A DNA stretch of 64,000 bases, from NCBI RefSeq assembly GCF_002865645.1, contig NW_020194552.1, positions 558,001 through 622,000 on the forward strand. Reading direction: 5' to 3'. A program made the translations under genes and the position numbers. Below are positions 26,337 through 37,929 of this stretch, in pieces (the stretch's first letter is position 1; every line of letters begins with the position of its first letter). This DNA comes from Hyaloscypha bicolor E. Its lineage: Eukaryota > Ascomycota > Leotiomycetes > Helotiales > Hyaloscyphaceae. The notes beneath the pieces are model-generated. The model was given only the letters and a program-made list of their open reading frames with translations, searched no databases and was not told the origin of the DNA.

Positions 26337-26637
26337 TATAGAAGGGAAATTATAATAAGATAAAAACCTATATAAAGTATACTAGAGTATAAAACGTAAC
26401 TTAATAGTAAAATAATAAATTAAAAGTATAAATAGTAAAGTATAAATAGTATATAGTATATAAAAGCTTAATTAATTAAATACTTATAAAGGATTATTCT
26501 CTAGGATTATAGAAAAACCAGCTTTCTTATATGATTTCTGCAAGTTATATATAAAAGGCTGCGGCCTTTACCATATAACCTAAACCTCAAAACCGCTAAA
26601 ATAATATGATTTTTAACGAGTACGGCCTGCCATACTA
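26337..26637 (-). repeat. 5' LTR of Gypsy element 3
   Basis: Better preserved than the other LTR (for example GGCTGCGGCC survives where the other has GGCTATAGCC). Outer flank TAGTAT matches that of the left LTR. Confidence 0.8.
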
Positions 26638-26643
26638 TAGTAT

Positions 26644-26911
26644 CCCGCCTTTACTCGCTTTACTTATCTTTATAAATAAGTACTATAATAGGGGCTGTGA
26701 CTTCTCTAGTTACAGGAGTGCGGTTATGTAATATCCAGAGCAAATAATTCATATATATATTACTTTACTCTCCTTTTCTCTTCTTTGGAAATCAATTAAC
26801 TTTTATTCTCTTTATACTTTAGTTATATATTATTTAAAGAAAAAGAAGAGAATTTATTACTTATATAACTTTTATATAGATTTCACGCAATAATTAGAAA
26901 TAATTAACTAT
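26644..26911. other. Short stretch of intermediate composition, unassigned
   Basis: Less mutated than its left neighbour. No domain or repeat partner seen. Confidence 0.4.
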
Positions 26912-27358
26912 ATTTAATTATAATTAATAATTAAATTATAATTAATAATTAAATTATAATTAATAATTAAATTATAATTAATAATTAAATTATAATTAAT
27001 AATTAAATTAATTAATTAAATTATAATTAATAATTAAAATTATAATTAATAATTAAATTATAATTAATAATTAAATTATAATTAATAATTAAATTATAAT
27101 TAATAATTAAATTATAATTAATAATTAAATTATAATTAATAATTAAATTATAATTAATAATTAAATTATAATTAATAATTAAATTATAATTAATAATTAA
27201 ATTATAATTAATAATTAAATTATAATTAATAATTAAATTATAATTAATAATTAAATTAATTATAATTAATAATTAAATTATAATTAATAATTAAATTATA
27301 ATTAATAATTAAATTATAATTAATAATTAAATTATAATTAATAATTAAATTATAATAA
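26912..27358 (+). repeat. 18-bp AT-only minisatellite, about 24 copies
   Basis: Tandem unit AAATTATAATTAATAATT, nearly perfect, with a few short insertions or deletions (near 27000 and 27250). The unit contains no G or C, is itself made of ATTAAT-type palindromic words, and has no spacers. Confidence 0.95.
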
Positions 27359-27684
27359 TAAAATATAATTAATTACCTTAATTGTTTTTTTGATATACTG
27401 GGCAGTATTATACTGCCTTTATAAGCTGAGTCGAGTAAGCTTAGTATTATATATTAATTAAAGGCTTAAAGTTCAAGGAATCTTATATATTAAAAATACT
27501 AAGCTATTACGAGTATAGTATTTAGGGCTTGAAAATCAAGGCAGAAGGTCTCTTATAAAGACGATTCAAAGCTAAAGGAAGGAAAGCTAGAATACAGGAG
27601 GCTGCGAGGGTAAAGTGCACCCGCAATGCGCTAGCCCCTAAGGGGCTTAGCGTTCTAAATATCTCCATGCGCATTCCTATAGTA

Positions 27685-27976
27685 TGTGGGGCGCACAATA
27701 TAGCAGGGTGCTACGCAAGTAGTCAAGGTAAGGGGTGGAATATAAGGTAAAGTATGGAGTGAAGCGTGGAAGTATAATTGATTCCAAGAACTGGTTCCCA
27801 TCAAGAAACTAATCGATGCCCATTTCCAAAGCTTGCATGCCTCCATATATAGTATCTAGCGTTCCGCTGGATATACGGAAGCACTAGTCCCAATTAGGGA
27901 ATGCGATCCCACATAAGCACTAGCCCAATTAAGCTACCAAATCCAGCCTGACATTGCTGTCAATGTGCGCATCACA
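27685..27976 (-). mobile_element. Solo LTR, 292 bp, TSD TAGTA, same family as Gypsy element 1
   Basis: On the plus strand it starts TGTGGGGCGCAC and ends GTGCGCATCACA. The 5-bp direct repeat TAGTA occurs immediately outside each end (27680-27684 and 27977-27981). Much of it aligns with the mutated LTR of Gypsy element 1 at 4586-4870. It is only lightly mutated and so is a usable reference for the ancestral LTR. The small open frame across it (27655-27846) is not a gene. Confidence 0.87.
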
Positions 27977-27981
27977 TAGTA

Positions 27982-28668
27982 GCTGTCGGGTGACTGTGTC
28001 AGGTAACCAGAACGTCGAAACCTGAACTGTGACATAAGCTAGAAAGCAAAGAAGAAAGAAATGTCTTATCTTTTAGTATTATTTCGCCCAAGTATTCTGG
28101 CTTAGCTTTGTTTTATATTTGTTTCTAATACCCTATTTCTGGCAAACTATGCCATTATACCAGCTATTATAAGATTTATTTTCATTAACTTAAATAAAAA
28201 TAAAGTTCTCGAGAGAAAAAAACTTTATTATATTAAAATCTCAAAACTTTCTTTTTCTTTTCTTTTTAGCCTTAAATTATATTAGAATTTTATATATTTT
28301 AATATTTAAAGAATACTTAATATTTAAATATTAATATAAAGCAATAATATAATAATTCTATAAGTAATAAGAAAAAGGAAATTATTATTTTATTACTTTT
28401 TTTTATTTAAAAAAAAGACTTATATATAAAGCTTATAATAATAAAATTCTATAAAAAAATATTTAAGTAAGTAATTAGAGGCTTTTATTATAAATGAAGA
28501 CTTCTTTACTATTATATAATTAGCTTATTTATAGCCGAGAAATTGTTTTAAAAGGCAATAAAACAAATATATTAATACTATATAAATTAATGAAATCACC
28601 TAGTTCCGAATATATATAATAAGGGAGTATAGGGCTTGCATTTTCTCTAAATTTAGAAAAAACATTTA
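27982..28668. other. Unassigned; normal to 28080, AT-rich after
   Basis: Composition falls to RIP-like values after about 28100. No readable frame or repeat partner was seen. Confidence 0.4.
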
Positions 28669-28800
28669 TTCCTTCGTCCGGTGAGACATTGCCACATTAG
28701 CGGCCGCACATGAATATTCCTAATTCAGCCAGAACATAATCCGAATTAGGGATATTCATGTGCGGCCGCTAATGTGGCAATGTCTCACCGGACGAAGGGG
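28669..28800. mobile_element. Foldback MITE, copy 2 (132 bp hairpin, TA target duplication)
   Basis: The two arms of about 58 bp are reverse complements except for the two outermost bases and one T/C difference, around a 16-bp loop. TA flanks both ends (28667-28668 and 28801-28802). The outer 19 bp (CCTTCGTCCGGTGAGACAT) are identical to copy 1 at 15129-15274, but the rest of the stem is unrelated to it. Unmutated although it is set in AT-rich DNA. Confidence 0.92.
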
Positions 28801-28944
28801 TAAGGATGTAATATTGTTATATTACGAGCCTTGTCTGTAAATGTTGCTCGTATATCGAAATTGTATCAGAGGATACACCGGTGTCCTGGATAGGGTGCAA
28901 TATACGAGACTAGTGAGAGAAATTTACTAGGTTTTACTATTATT

Positions 28945-29029
28945 TACTGAGGCCCACAGCTAGCTAGTCGACAAAACCGAGAAGCGAGATTTGATTTTCT
29001 GATTTTCGATTTCTGATTTTCTGATTTCT
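28945..29029 (-). repeat. Boundary repeat R, copy 2 (inverted)
   Basis: Reverse complement of the block at 8721-8798: TTACTGAGGCCCACAGC, then CTAGTCGACAAAAC and GAAGCGAGATTTGATTTTCT, then GATTTCTGA-type units. It lies where normal DNA gives way to the next RIP-mutated block. Confidence 0.8.
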
Positions 29030-32000
29030 AATAACCATATGTACCTGCCCCTCTATTTTTAGGGTATGCCTCACTATTACTCTAGTAATTTAGTGCTTAT
29101 ATTACTAAAAGTGCTTTATAATAGTAATATATGGCCTGAACTTATAATATATTAATACTATTAATACCTTATTTAATTATATTAAAATATAATAATATTT
29201 TATAAATCTTTTACTATATTATAATACTATTATTAAATAGGCTTATATAAATATTTCCCATAAAATAATTATAATAAGATTAAAGGATTTATAGAAAATT
29301 AATATTAATACCTGTATAATTAAATACTAATTACAAGAATAAAATATTTAAGTATATACTTAAATAGTAAATATGTCTTTTCTTTATATATAAATTATAA
29401 TCCTATATTATCTAGAAGATATAAATAAGGAAATACTTAAGAATCTTAAGAATTATAGCTATATAGCTTTAATTACTAAAGTTATTTATATATATAAGAA
29501 GCTTAGTCTTATTTACTATATAATTATAATAAATAAATAAGTAGTAAATAAATAATTATTTATAATATTATAAAGTAAACTAAATAATAGGCGGGTTATA
29601 GATTATAAATAGTAGTATTTATATATATATTTCTATTAATAAGGTTTATTAGTAACCTAGTTAGTCTTTTTATATTTTATAATTTTGCTCTAGCTTAAAA
29701 AATTAGGGCTTTATTTATTAATATATTTTATTATTTATAAAAAGAGCTTATATATAATATTATAATTTTTTGATCCCGAGGTAATTATATTATAAATATA
29801 ATAGATATAGTTCAAGAAAAAAGAATATATTATATCTAGGCCAGACTAGATTTAGTTAATTAATAAATATAATAAGCTATTACTATTTAGGATCGAGATA
29901 TATATTTATATTAATACTTATTTATATAATATTATCTAGATATATATTAGAATCTTTAATTAGATTACTTATTTAGTTATATAATAGTATCTTTAGATTT
30001 ATACTTAAATAAGCTACTATTCTTATTTCTTTAAGGCTAATTAAGGCTCTAAACTTCTTCTTATTACTAAAATATATTTTGTATTCTTATAGATAGCTAA
30101 TTTATTAGTTATATATATAAAGAACTATTTTATTTCTAGAAAAAGTACTAAAAATTAGTAAGTTAAATCCTAGTAATAAGAGCTTTAGAAAAGCTAGCTA
30201 TATTAGTAATATATAAGTAATTTCGTTTTCTTATATTTGTTTCTTATTCTTTCTATTATTAGGAGAAAGTATTAGGTACTAATAATTATATTACTTTTTA
30301 TTACAACTATTAGGTCTAGTATTATAATACCGGATTATATAACTAATTCCGATTAGTATATATAGAACTACTTTTAGAAACTAGCTCATATCGGGAATTA
30401 TAATTACTAATACTTATAAGACCGGATTACTTTATTAGTACTTTATATATAATAGATCTAAAATAAAGTATATAGATTTATAGACTTATAAAATATTTAT
30501 AGGATTAGAAAAAACAGATCTAGGGGTAATATAGTAGCTAATAAGCTATTTAGACTATATATAAGGTCTTTAGGCAGGATATAGTACTAGAGTTATTTTA
30601 TAAATATAAAGTTTTATAATATAATTCTTAATAATTATTTAGTTTAAAATAAGTAATATAATCTTATATAGCTCTATATAAATAGTTTATTTATATACTA
30701 ATATAGATATTAATAAGTTTCTACTAAGAAAAATACTAGAGTAATATTATTAGAAGTTTATATTTTATAATATAAATATAGCTAATATTTATATAAAAAA
30801 TACTAATAGAAATAGTAACTAATTATATATTTAAGCTTATTACTAGCTCTAATATATAGTCCGGATATATATAGCCTCAGAATAGCTACTAATATTAGGA
30901 AAGTCTAAGAAGCTAATTAGTAAATATAATACTATTATTATATAAAATAGAATCCTTAAATAAGTTATTCTAATAAATATAAAATATATAAATAATATAT
31001 AAGCCAGAAAAATACTTATATAGTTCCTAATAATTCAGGACTTTATCTAGAAATAGTTCTTTATTAGTAATACTTCTAATAATATAGGGTAGTTAAATAA
31101 GCCAGTTATAAAATAACTAGATATATTAAAATAAGTATTATTTATTATTAAATATATTATTTTTAAAACTTCTTTCTTATTTTTAAAAGTAATACTAATA
31201 GAATTATTAAGTTCTTTTACTATATAAATATTTTATATTCTTAAATTCTTATCTCTTAAAATAGTACTACTATTTCTTAAAACCTGCCTTAATAATATAT
31301 GCTTTATAGCTAAATACTAGTATAGTAATATCTAATATTACAAGTTCTATTAATCTACTAACTCCGAATATAATATAGAGGCCGCTGCTTTATTTGCTCA
31401 GAATAGTAATACTAGTAGACTTAAACCTTATAGCTCTGGAATTCCGTTTATATCTGCCTCTTTCTTTATACCTGAAATACTTTAGATCCCTAGCTTTTCT
31501 TAGTATTCTTATCTCGTATCTACCTCTCTTTTTATACCTGAGATACTTTAGATCCCTAGCTTTTCTTAGTATTCTTATCCTATATCTTTTCTTCTAGAAA
31601 TATCTACTATATCTATTCCTCTAGTTACTATTACTATATAGCCGCCAGATACTATTTCTGCTTTATTTCAGGCTTCTCCTGTTTTAATAGCCTTATAATT
31701 ACTTTCTTTCGTATTTCCTTTTATTATAAGCCATATTACTTAATCTAACTACTTTTCTAGTAGTATTTATACTATTATATAAGCTTAACGGGCTATAAAT
31801 ACAAGAGTTACTCAGGCTATTATCCAGGCTATAGCTTCTTATACTAATAATAAGTTATCTAAAGCCCTTTAAGGTTTTATAAATTAAAATATAGCCGGAT
31901 CTAGTCTTATAAAATTATAGACTATAGTTTTATAGCTAGTTTTCTATAAGTAAGTATTTAATAATATAAAGAATTAGAGAGCTAAATAAAGAACTATTTA

Positions 32001-32100
32001 ACTTTCTAAAAAAGTTAATAATAAGTTTTCTCTTATTTCTTTTACTAGATTCTTTATATAAATTCTAATAGATATTTTTTAATAAATAGCTTTCGATTTG
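29030..32100 (+). pseudogene. RIP-mutated repeat with a degenerate coding-like frame, family not identified
   Basis: AT-rich throughout. From about 31000 to 32100 one plus-strand frame stays coding-like with only RIP-type stops. It is rich in Ser, Thr, Ile and Pro in its second half (for example PPDTISALFQASPVLIAL near 31645-31700). The upstream part (29.2-31.0 kb) has coding-like patches, but I found no reverse transcriptase, integrase or DDE motif I trust. It could be the end of a DNA-transposon or retroelement protein. Confidence 0.4.
31455..31592 (+). repeat. Tandem duplication of about 63 bp inside the degenerate frame
   Basis: Two near-identical copies, each containing TTTAGATCCCTAGCTTTTCT, in frame (length divisible by three), so the encoded protein had a repeated segment of about 21 residues. 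Confidence 0.85.
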
Positions 32101-32370
32101 AAATAAATAATCGAGTTTTTTCTACTTTTTCTAATATAGTTTCTTAGTAATTACTCTCTTATTTTTCTCTTATATTAATAAACCTATCTGCTATTATTAA
32201 TTTATTAATAATATAAATAAACTAGTATTTTATACTAGTTCTAATAGTAAAAGAGCCCAGGAACTTATAGTCCTACCAGGTTTTATTTAAACTATCTTTA
32301 ATCTTTCTTACTATAGTATATATCTAGGCCCTAAAAGTATTTGGATAATTTCCTTATTTTATACTAGGAT

Positions 32371-32497
32371 AAGACTTTATATAAAGATATTTATTTTGAA
32401 ATTACTTATAAAAAGCTAGAAAATACTTAGAAAAAGACTTTATATAAAGATCTTTATTTTAAAGTTACTTATAAAGAACTAGAAAATACTTAGAAAG
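32371..32497 (+). repeat. Two tandem copies of a 62-bp AT-rich unit
   Basis: The words GACTTTATATAAAGAT and CTAGAAAATACTTAGAAA recur once at a spacing of about 62 bp. Confidence 0.8.
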
Positions 32498-33882
32498 TAT
32501 AGTAATTATTACGAAACCGGGTCTCTGGGCTTGGAAAGTAAGATAGAGTAGCTCTTAATTCAAGGATTCTAAACTAAAGAGGGAAGCTCGTAAGTACGGG
32601 AGCTTGATATTCTAAATACTATAGCTGTATGTATTATTGTGGTCACGTGACGCTAAATTTACCAGTGAAGCGGCAGAGTATAATAGTAATTTAAGGAAAT
32701 TAAATAATAGACTAAGAAGACCCAGAAAGCCCAGGAAAGTATTACCTGCTAGTATAGATATGAGACTTTAAGAATAAGAAGAGATCTAATAAACTAGTAA
32801 GTAAATAAAGACATATATATAATTCTCTTCTTTAATTCTGGCCCTTATTCTTTATTTCTTCTATAAATCCTTTTTTGTTTTTAGATTTAATTAACTTATA
32901 TATACTAGGATTTTTCTCTATTTACTAATCTCTAGAAGCCATAAAATAATACGGAAAGTATTACAGAAAATACTACTAAAGCTAATCCTAATAGTAATAA
33001 TAATAATAATAGTAGTAGGCTATTAGATTCTTTTTTAATTTTATTATTCTCTTCTCTAATAAAAGAAACTATAGTTAATCTTATAAACTATATAAGTATT
33101 ACTTTATAATAATAGATATATTAAAGATATAAATATATTATTTCTTTTTCTTATTAGATATAGAAAATTAATAAGTATAATATCTTTAGCTTTATAAATA
33201 AAACCTAAAGTACCCGGGCTACTACTAGTATTCTATTTATTATACTAGACAGAAATCTAACTATTATTATTAAATTCCCGAAACTAATTAATCTTACTTC
33301 TCCTAAGTAAACCTATTATATAAGATCTAATAAATTATATATAAATATTTACTAAGGTTAAAGTAATTAAGAAAAAATAAACCTAATATCTAATATACTT
33401 TTTCTTATATCTTATAATTAGCTTAGTATTATTTTAGGTTTTATTTCCTTATAGATATATATATACTTGAAATTTATAATTAATACTTTAAAGTAATATT
33501 CTTTAATTAGTTCTTATATAATTTAAAAGTCAGGTTACTAAATTTAATACTTTTATAATATTTAAATTTATTTAAGTTTATAAAGTCTTGCGATTTTTAG
33601 GGCTTTTATAATCCTTTATCTTTATTATATTATATATTCTATTTTTAGTATAAAGAAGGCTCCTAAAAGTCTAGGATTATAAAGGGATCTTTAAATTAAG
33701 AATATATTAAGAATATATTATATTATAATAATAGAATTACAGATATAAATATATAAATATATAATATATTAGACTAGCTATACTAAAAACCATATTATAT
33801 CTATATATAAAGTTACTAATTACTTTATATTAATACCGGACCTATATAATTATATAACTTTATATAATTAGCTAGCTATAAA

Positions 33883-33933
33883 AAAGCCCTAAAGCCCGAA
33901 ACTTATAAAGAGTCTTAAGGGCTTTAGGGCTTT
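33883..33933. other. Small hairpin, 15-bp perfect arms
   Basis: AAAGCCCTAAAGCCC at 33883-33897 is followed by its exact reverse complement at 33919-33933 after a 21-base loop. Confidence 0.75.
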
Positions 33934-34350
33934 CGGACTATTACTAGTATCTAGTACTTTTTAAAAAAAAGAATATAATATATTCTATAATAAGTAACTT
34001 ATTATAAACTATTTAATTTTTAAGTTAAGCGGGAAATTTAAGGGCCGGGCTTGTAATTCAAGTCTTATTAAGGTTATTAAAGTCTTTACTAGCTAGTACT
34101 ATAGATTTAATATAAATATTACAGAAATCTTATAAGTTCTATCCTAATTTATCCAGAAAATATATATAATATATTTCTTTATTTATTCTAATATTTATAT
34201 ATAATTTCTGAGAGCCAAACTATTATTTAAAAAAAAATAAGAAAGCTAGACTAATATCTTTAAAAACCAAAGCCTTAATAAGTTTATCTAGAAAAGCTTA
34301 CTAATTTTTCTAAAGATAACCCAAGTTCTAATAAGCCAGAAAATTTTGAA

Positions 34351-34440
34351 TTTATTATATATTATAACTTATATAACCAGGAATAGGAACTTGAGTTTAT
34401 TATATATTATAACTTATATAACTAGAAATAGGAACTTGAG
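34351..34440 (+). repeat. Two tandem copies of a 45-bp unit
   Basis: The unit runs from TTTATTATATATTATAACTT to AATAGGAACTTGAG. The copies differ at only a few bases, all C/T or G/A. Confidence 0.85.
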
Positions 34441-35189
34441 TTTATTATATAAAATTACTTATATATAAAAACTCTTATTATAAACTTCTTATTTAAATTA
34501 ATTAGTTAAATTCATTTTTAATACTAAGTCTTTATTAGGGCAACTTCCCGCTTCTAGAAGCTTTAGATAAAGTAGCTAATAAGTTTCTTAGCTATTAGCT
34601 AAGACTTATTAGCTAGAAAATCTATAAGTAATAAATAAGATTATAAAATAGAATTCCTCTAACTATAATACTAAGACATTTTATTATAATATAAAGTAAT
34701 TAGATATAGAAGCCCCGTTAAATATAATATATCTCGAGCTATAAGTTTATAAGATAGATATAGGAAGTCTTAGTACTTAACTAGTATAAATATTCTAATA
34801 TAAAGTTATGTAACTATAGGATATATAATATCTTAGCTACTAATTACATACTATAATTAGTAAAACTAGCCTATAAAGCCACTATTACTAAAGTGCCCTG
34901 GAAGCCCCTGTATTTTAGTAGATCTATACCTAAATTATAGGCTAGTTATACCTGTAAAAGCGGGGCCTTATAAGGCTTATAGGTACTCTGGGCTCTCGGC
35001 CCGCTATATCTATTTATATAAGTAGAGAAATAGAGGGAGAAAAGAATAGGGAAATTAAAGATAAAGGAATAAATAAATACCTTTATAATATAAATTCATA
35101 AGTATATTATAATCTCTTGAATTTATACTAGAAATCAAGCTTTTTATATATACTTCTATTTATAAGCCATACTTATATACTATTTCTAA

Positions 35190-36720
35190 TATACTTCTCT
35201 CTCTAATAAGCCTAAAGAATTAGCTAATTCTACTTCTTCTTCCTTTTCTTTCTCCTCTTCTTCTTTTTCAGGACTCGAATTAGATAATTCTAGCTCGGAA
35301 AATAAGGAAGAGTATTATTTATATAATAATTCTATAGATAAAGATTCAGATTTTAATAAGGCCTTGAATTTAACTTCTTCTTCTACTTCTCCTATAAGTA
35401 CTAGCTCTACTTCCGCTTTAAAAGAATATTCTCTAGCCATACGAGCTCAAGTAATTACTCTTAAGTATCTTGCTTATCCGGTTTACTAAATTAAGAAGCT
35501 AACTAGAATTAGCCGCTCTCAAATCTTTTATCTTTATATAAAGGCACTTGAATATAGATAGAAACTAGAGGAAAAAATGCGACTTGAGAACAAGTACCTT
35601 ATAAATGTGGAGTATATGGATAGGCCCCCTATTTCGCAAGAGGCTATTACTCTTATTATTAAAATAGTTACTAAAAATGCTATTACTTGCAAATAGTCTT
35701 ATAAGAAGATCTCTCAGGAGGTTATATAACTAGGTTAACTTATTACTTCCCGTATAATATATAAGATCTTAAAGGCTAAAGGTTATGCTTCTTATAAGCT
35801 AATAATAAAGCCAGGATTAAATAAAATAATTAAGGAAGTATAAAGGAACTTCTATAAGAAGTATAAAGATTAGATATTTAAGGACTAGAAAAATGTCATT
35901 TTTTTAGACGAGACTGCAATTTAATTAGGAAGATATAGGGAAAAGCGGAGATATAAAGAAAACCAGATAAAGTATATAAAAAGCATATAATTTACAGGAG
36001 ATAGAAAGGATTCAGTCAGTTTATATTCTGGGGCTACTTTACTTATAAGAAGAAAGGCCCTTATTATATCTGGGAGACTGAAATACTATAGGAAAAGTAT
36101 ATAAGAAAAGCAGATTTAGATACTCGAAACTCGGTAAGAGAGAAAGAAGACAAGAGAAGATGGGAATTAAAGAAGAAGAAGAAATATAATATATTTATAT
36201 AAAAGCATAATAGAAGACCGGATAGAAGAAGAGTAATTTAGAGATATACTAAGGGAAATAGAATATATATAGTAAAAAAGGAACGGGAAGAAATAAATTA
36301 ATATAGATATTAAGAGATTATTTTAAAGAAGAAGCTTCTTTTTTTTATAAAGAAGTATTAAGTAATATACCCTAAAATAATTATTTAGGAGAATAGTATT
36401 CTATCTTATATATTAAAATATTAGTAAGAGGTCTTTAATTTATTTGAAATTATATAGCTTCTATAACTAGGTAATTCTCCTAATTTAAATATAATAGAAC
36501 CTATATAGTTTTAAATAAAGAGGGAAATAACTAAAAATAGAGAGTTTATAAATAAAAAGAAGCTAAAGAAAGTATAGCTAAAATACTAGAGGAACTTATT
36601 ATAAGAGAAGATAAGAGAGTGAATTAAAAGAATTCTAATTTATATTTAAGAGATATATAGATTAAAAGATAGAAATAAGTATAAGAAAGAAAAGAAAAAG
36701 AATTAAGAATATATTATAAT
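35190..36720 (+). pseudogene. Tc1/mariner-family transposase, moderately RIP-mutated
   Basis: A Ser-rich N-terminus (about 35190-35430) is followed by the helix-turn-helix region with RISRSQIFYLYIKALE (about 35503-35550) and SYKKISQEV (about 35697). The DDE part has NVIFLDETAI (about 35893; first catalytic Asp kept) and QFIFWGYFTYKKKGPYYIW (about 36020). IIQEDSILSY (about 36380) and GNSPNLNIIEP (about 36470), where the family normally has Asp before LN, complete it. After that a basic C-terminal tail runs to about 36720. The length and order fit fungal Tc1/mariner transposases, which cut and paste DNA at TA. Several in-frame TAG/TAA stops of the RIP type and one or two apparent frame changes (near 36000) make it inactive. 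Confidence 0.85.
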
Positions 36721-37614
36721 TTACTAATAATATATCCTTAAATTACTTCTATTTGACTTTTATTTGCCCTATAAAATTAAGTAATTACTACCTAATTACT
36801 TCTAATTATAGGGGCTAATACCTATAATATAGGAAATAGTAAGGTAATTTAATTACAGGCTTATATTAGATATAAAACATATAAATGCCCTATAGTTATA
36901 TAACTTTATACTAGAATATTTATACTATAGTCTAGCCTAAAAGCACTTATTATTTTTTATATCTAATTTAATAGAAATAAGAAATACTTATATTTTAATT
37001 CGAGAAATAATTAGAACTTTTATATAAACTTAAAATAACGGTTTGCTTTATAGAAAAAAAATAAACCAGAATTACCTATATTATATTAATCTTTAGAAAA
37101 AGTTATAGTAAATACTATAACTCCTAAAATACTCTCGAGAAAGCTTCCCTAAACTAAAATAGGCTAGTTTATAATTCCGAAAGATCTATAGAAGTCTTAT
37201 ATATCCGAGAATACAAATACTTAAGGTAAATACTATTTAAGTTTTAACCTATAATAAAAGAAAAGTAAAGTATATAAAATAAAATATATAAAATAAAAGT
37301 AAAATAAAATATTTAAATATTTAATAAATAGAAAGCCTAATTATAAGTTATAAAAACTAGTACTAATTAGATATATATATAGTAATATTAAAGAAGAAAT
37401 AAGATAAGAGAAATTAAAAAATAAATTAGTATATATTTCGTAAAAGTAAATGAGAAGATATCTAAATAGCCTAAAAGTAAGAAATATATATTAAAAAAGT
37501 CGAGATTAGAAAAAGAAAAGCTATTTCCTATAAGAATAAGTTAGTATATATTCTAAAATAAAGAATAGAAATACTTAGTAGCGGCTTAAAGGCTTTTAGA
37601 AGTATTAAAGAAAG

Positions 37615-37860
37615 GAAGAAGATATTAAAGTTTAGAGAAATCTAAATAGGAATTAGTCTCTTTTTTAAAAATTCAAGAAAGAGTATTCCCAAAGAACCTA
37701 AAGATATAAGAGATATTAGAAAAAGAAAAAAGATATTAAAGTTTGGAAAAATCTAAATAAGAATTAGTCTCTTTTTTAGAAGTTCGAAAGAGAGTATTCC
37801 CAAAAGGCCTAAAAGTATAAAAAGTATTAGAAAAGAAAAGAAGAAGATATTAGAGAAAGG
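37615..37860 (+). repeat. Tandem repeat, two copies of about 110-120 bp
   Basis: Both copies contain GAAGATATTAAAGTTT or close variants, then GAATTAGTCTCTTTTTTA and GAGTATTCCCAAA, then AAAAGAAA-rich ends. Differences are largely transitions. Confidence 0.8.
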
Positions 37861-37929
37861 AAAAAGAAATCTAAAATTTAGCTTTCTAAAAAGCAAACAG
37901 GTTAAAAACTTATAATATAGGAGTTCTAG

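Larger units (their letters stand above)
12491..26637 (-). mobile_element. Ty3/Gypsy LTR retrotransposon 3, about 14.1 kb, RIP-mutated, with nested DNA elements
   Basis: The two ends are related direct repeats (12491-12763, 273 bp; 26337-26637, 301 bp), both starting TATAGAAGGG on the plus strand. The bases outside them match: TAGTAT at 12485-12490 and again at 26638-26643, with a 5-bp reading AGTAT. On the minus strand the order is a gag-like region (about 25.9-24.9 kb), RT (about 21.6-21.0 kb), integrase (about 19.7-19.3 kb), then a further reading frame (about 15.65-12.83 kb) before the 3' LTR. Two unmutated DNA elements are inserted (15129-15274 and 17418-18313). Without them the element is still about 13.1 kb, long for this class. 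All frames are broken by RIP stops. Confidence 0.82.
32500..35180. other. AT-rich block, mostly unassigned
   Basis: RIP-like composition, with a short less-mutated patch at 32515-32700. It contains a small hairpin (33883-33933) and a 45-bp tandem pair (34351-34440). The stretch before 35180 may include one end of the mariner element that follows, but no TIR was proven. Confidence 0.45.

Noticed and set aside
26912..27358. Possible CRISPR-like array
   Set aside because: Units are head-to-tail without spacers and the organism is a eukaryote; it is a minisatellite.
27655..27846. 63-codon open frame on the minus strand
   Set aside because: It lies across the boundary of the solo LTR at 27685-27976 and has no protein-like features.
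8721..29029. Boundary repeat copies 1 and 2 as terminal inverted repeats of one 20-kb mobile element (for example a Starship-like element)
   Set aside because: A third copy exists at 40965, no tyrosine-recombinase gene was recognised near either end, and the interval is better explained by separate LTR and DNA elements.
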